Under the pieces are notes generated by a model. It had not been told where the DNA came from, did no database searches, and worked only from the letters and a program-made list of their open reading frames with translations. A stretch of 64,000 nucleotides of DNA from Nitratifractor salsuginis DSM 16511 (GTDB lineage: Bacteria > Campylobacterota > Campylobacteria > Campylobacterales > Sulfurovaceae), in the NCBI RefSeq assembly GCF_000186245.1, contig NC_014935.1, positions 1,364,001 through 1,428,000 on the forward strand, in the 5' to 3' direction. Positions 63,423-64,000 of the stretch are shown in pieces. Position numbers and translations under genes: made by a program. Position 1 is the first letter of the stretch. Each line of letters opens with the position of its first letter.

Positions 63423-63457
63423 ATTCCTCATTCCTAATTCCTCATTCCTCATTATTC
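63423..63457 (+). repeat. Heptad array ATTCCTC x5
   Basis: ATTCCTC, ATTCCTA, ATTCCTC, ATTCCTC, ATTATTC. The last unit contains the hldD stop codon, so the final residues of hldD are encoded by repeat DNA. In another phase (CTCATTC) it is the complement of the GAATGAG array at 25933-25960. Confidence 0.8.
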
Positions 63458-64000
63458 ATTGACTTCCGTCTCATAAAGCCGCTCGATCTCCGGCACATAG
63501 CGCCGAATCCCCTCTTCAAGGCTCACTTCCGGTTCGTAGCCCAGATACTCACGGGTCGGTTCGATGTCGGCCTGGGTGAAGAATTGATACTGCCCAACGT
63601 AGGGGTTGGGGATATATTCGCACTCCAGATCGGTGCCCAGCTCCTTCTGGAGAATATCCACGATCTCCTGGAAGCTGCGTGCCTTGCCGGTACCTACGTT
63701 GTAGACTCCGCTCTCTTTGGGATCGCAGGCTTTGACATTGGCCTGGATGATGTCGTCGATATAGATGAAATCCCTTAGGATCCTGTCACTCCCTTCAAAA
63801 AGCCGGGGGCGTTTGCCGGCCAGGATTTGATGGCCGAACTGCAGCACCATCGAAGCGGTTTTGTTTTTGTAAAACTCCCTCGGGCCGTAGACGTTGAAAT
63901 AACGCAGCCCCACGATGGGCCGATCGCTCTTTTTCATCCACTCATAGGCCAGATGGTCCATCGCCAGTTTGCTGAAGCCGTAGATATTGGCCGGATCTTC
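63452..64000 (-). CDS. hldD: ADP-L-glycero-D-manno-heptose 6-epimerase, C-terminal part
   Basis: Last step of ADP-heptose synthesis. The gene runs off the right edge; 182 residues are visible: the YxxxK of the SDR active site (NIYGFSKLAMDHLAY), LRYFNVYGPREFYKNKTASMVLQFGHQI, FIYIDDIIQANVKAC and YNVGTGKARSFQEIV. It ends YETEVNE, the last three codons lying in a heptad array. It is probably the first gene of the hldD-hldE-gmhA set visible here. Confidence 0.94.
   Translation of the reverse strand, partial: EDPANIYGFSKLAMDHLAYEWMKKSDRPIVGLRYFNVYGPREFYKNKTASMVLQFGHQILAGKRPRLFEGSDRILRDFIYIDDIIQANVKACDPKESGVYNVGTGKARSFQEIVDILQKELGTDLECEYIPNPYVGQYQFFTQADIEPTREYLGYEPEVSLEEGIRRYVPEIERLYETEVNE

Overview
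The window looks like chromosome from a Campylobacterota (Epsilonproteobacteria) bacterium, probably near Sulfurovum/Nitratifractor. The clues are a fused CcsB-CcsA cytochrome c biogenesis protein, a PEB4-like parvulin beside a class II aldolase, and an LPS locus bounded by waaC-htrB and waaF-gmhA-hldE-hldD as in Campylobacter. Most of the sequence is fairly GC-rich with many GTG/TTG starts. This placement rests on gene content only.

Region 1 (1-26 kb) is mostly housekeeping: class I NrdB, aldolase, two periplasmic folding factors, endonuclease III, a B12-dependent RNR, a rhodanese, a LysR regulator, a UvrD helicase, truB, ispE, a probable restriction-modification pair, smpB, the rpsP-khpA-rimM-trmD-rplS operon, tRNA-Arg(CCU), ccsBA, polA, a MntA/HepT toxin-antitoxin pair and a PhnA-type protein.

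Region 2 (26-64 kb) is one very large surface-polysaccharide locus. waaC, htrB, core glycosyltransferases, a third heptosyltransferase and an O-antigen ligase come first. A UDP-glucose dehydrogenase gene follows, destroyed by an IS3-family element that itself carries an IS200/IS605-type element. Next come galE, a phosphohexomutase, galU and rmlACDB. A strikingly AT-rich island (about 45.9-55 kb) encodes a Wzx flippase, a phosphonate pathway (PEP mutase with a cytidylyltransferase domain, phosphonopyruvate decarboxylase, Fe-dependent alcohol dehydrogenase, CDP-glycerol-transferase-like enzyme), glycosyltransferases and a Wzy polymerase. manC, wbaP, wzz and waaF close the unit, and gmhA-hldE-hldD (ADP-heptose synthesis) run back on the minus strand. 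Together these genes specify a complete Wzx/Wzy-dependent O-antigen that I predict carries 2-hydroxyethylphosphonate.

Across the window, noncoding gaps carry short tandem arrays of 7-nt (sometimes 8-nt) units, small triloop GC hairpins and a recurring GCGTTG...CAACGC hairpin next to an A-run. Where an array lies just upstream of a gene (truB, ispE, waaC, weakly phnA), an inverted repeat that would pair with the ribosome-binding site or start codon follows it directly. One heptad array lies inside waaF, where gain or loss of one unit would shift the frame. This composite repeat system and the phosphonate cassette are the most unusual content.
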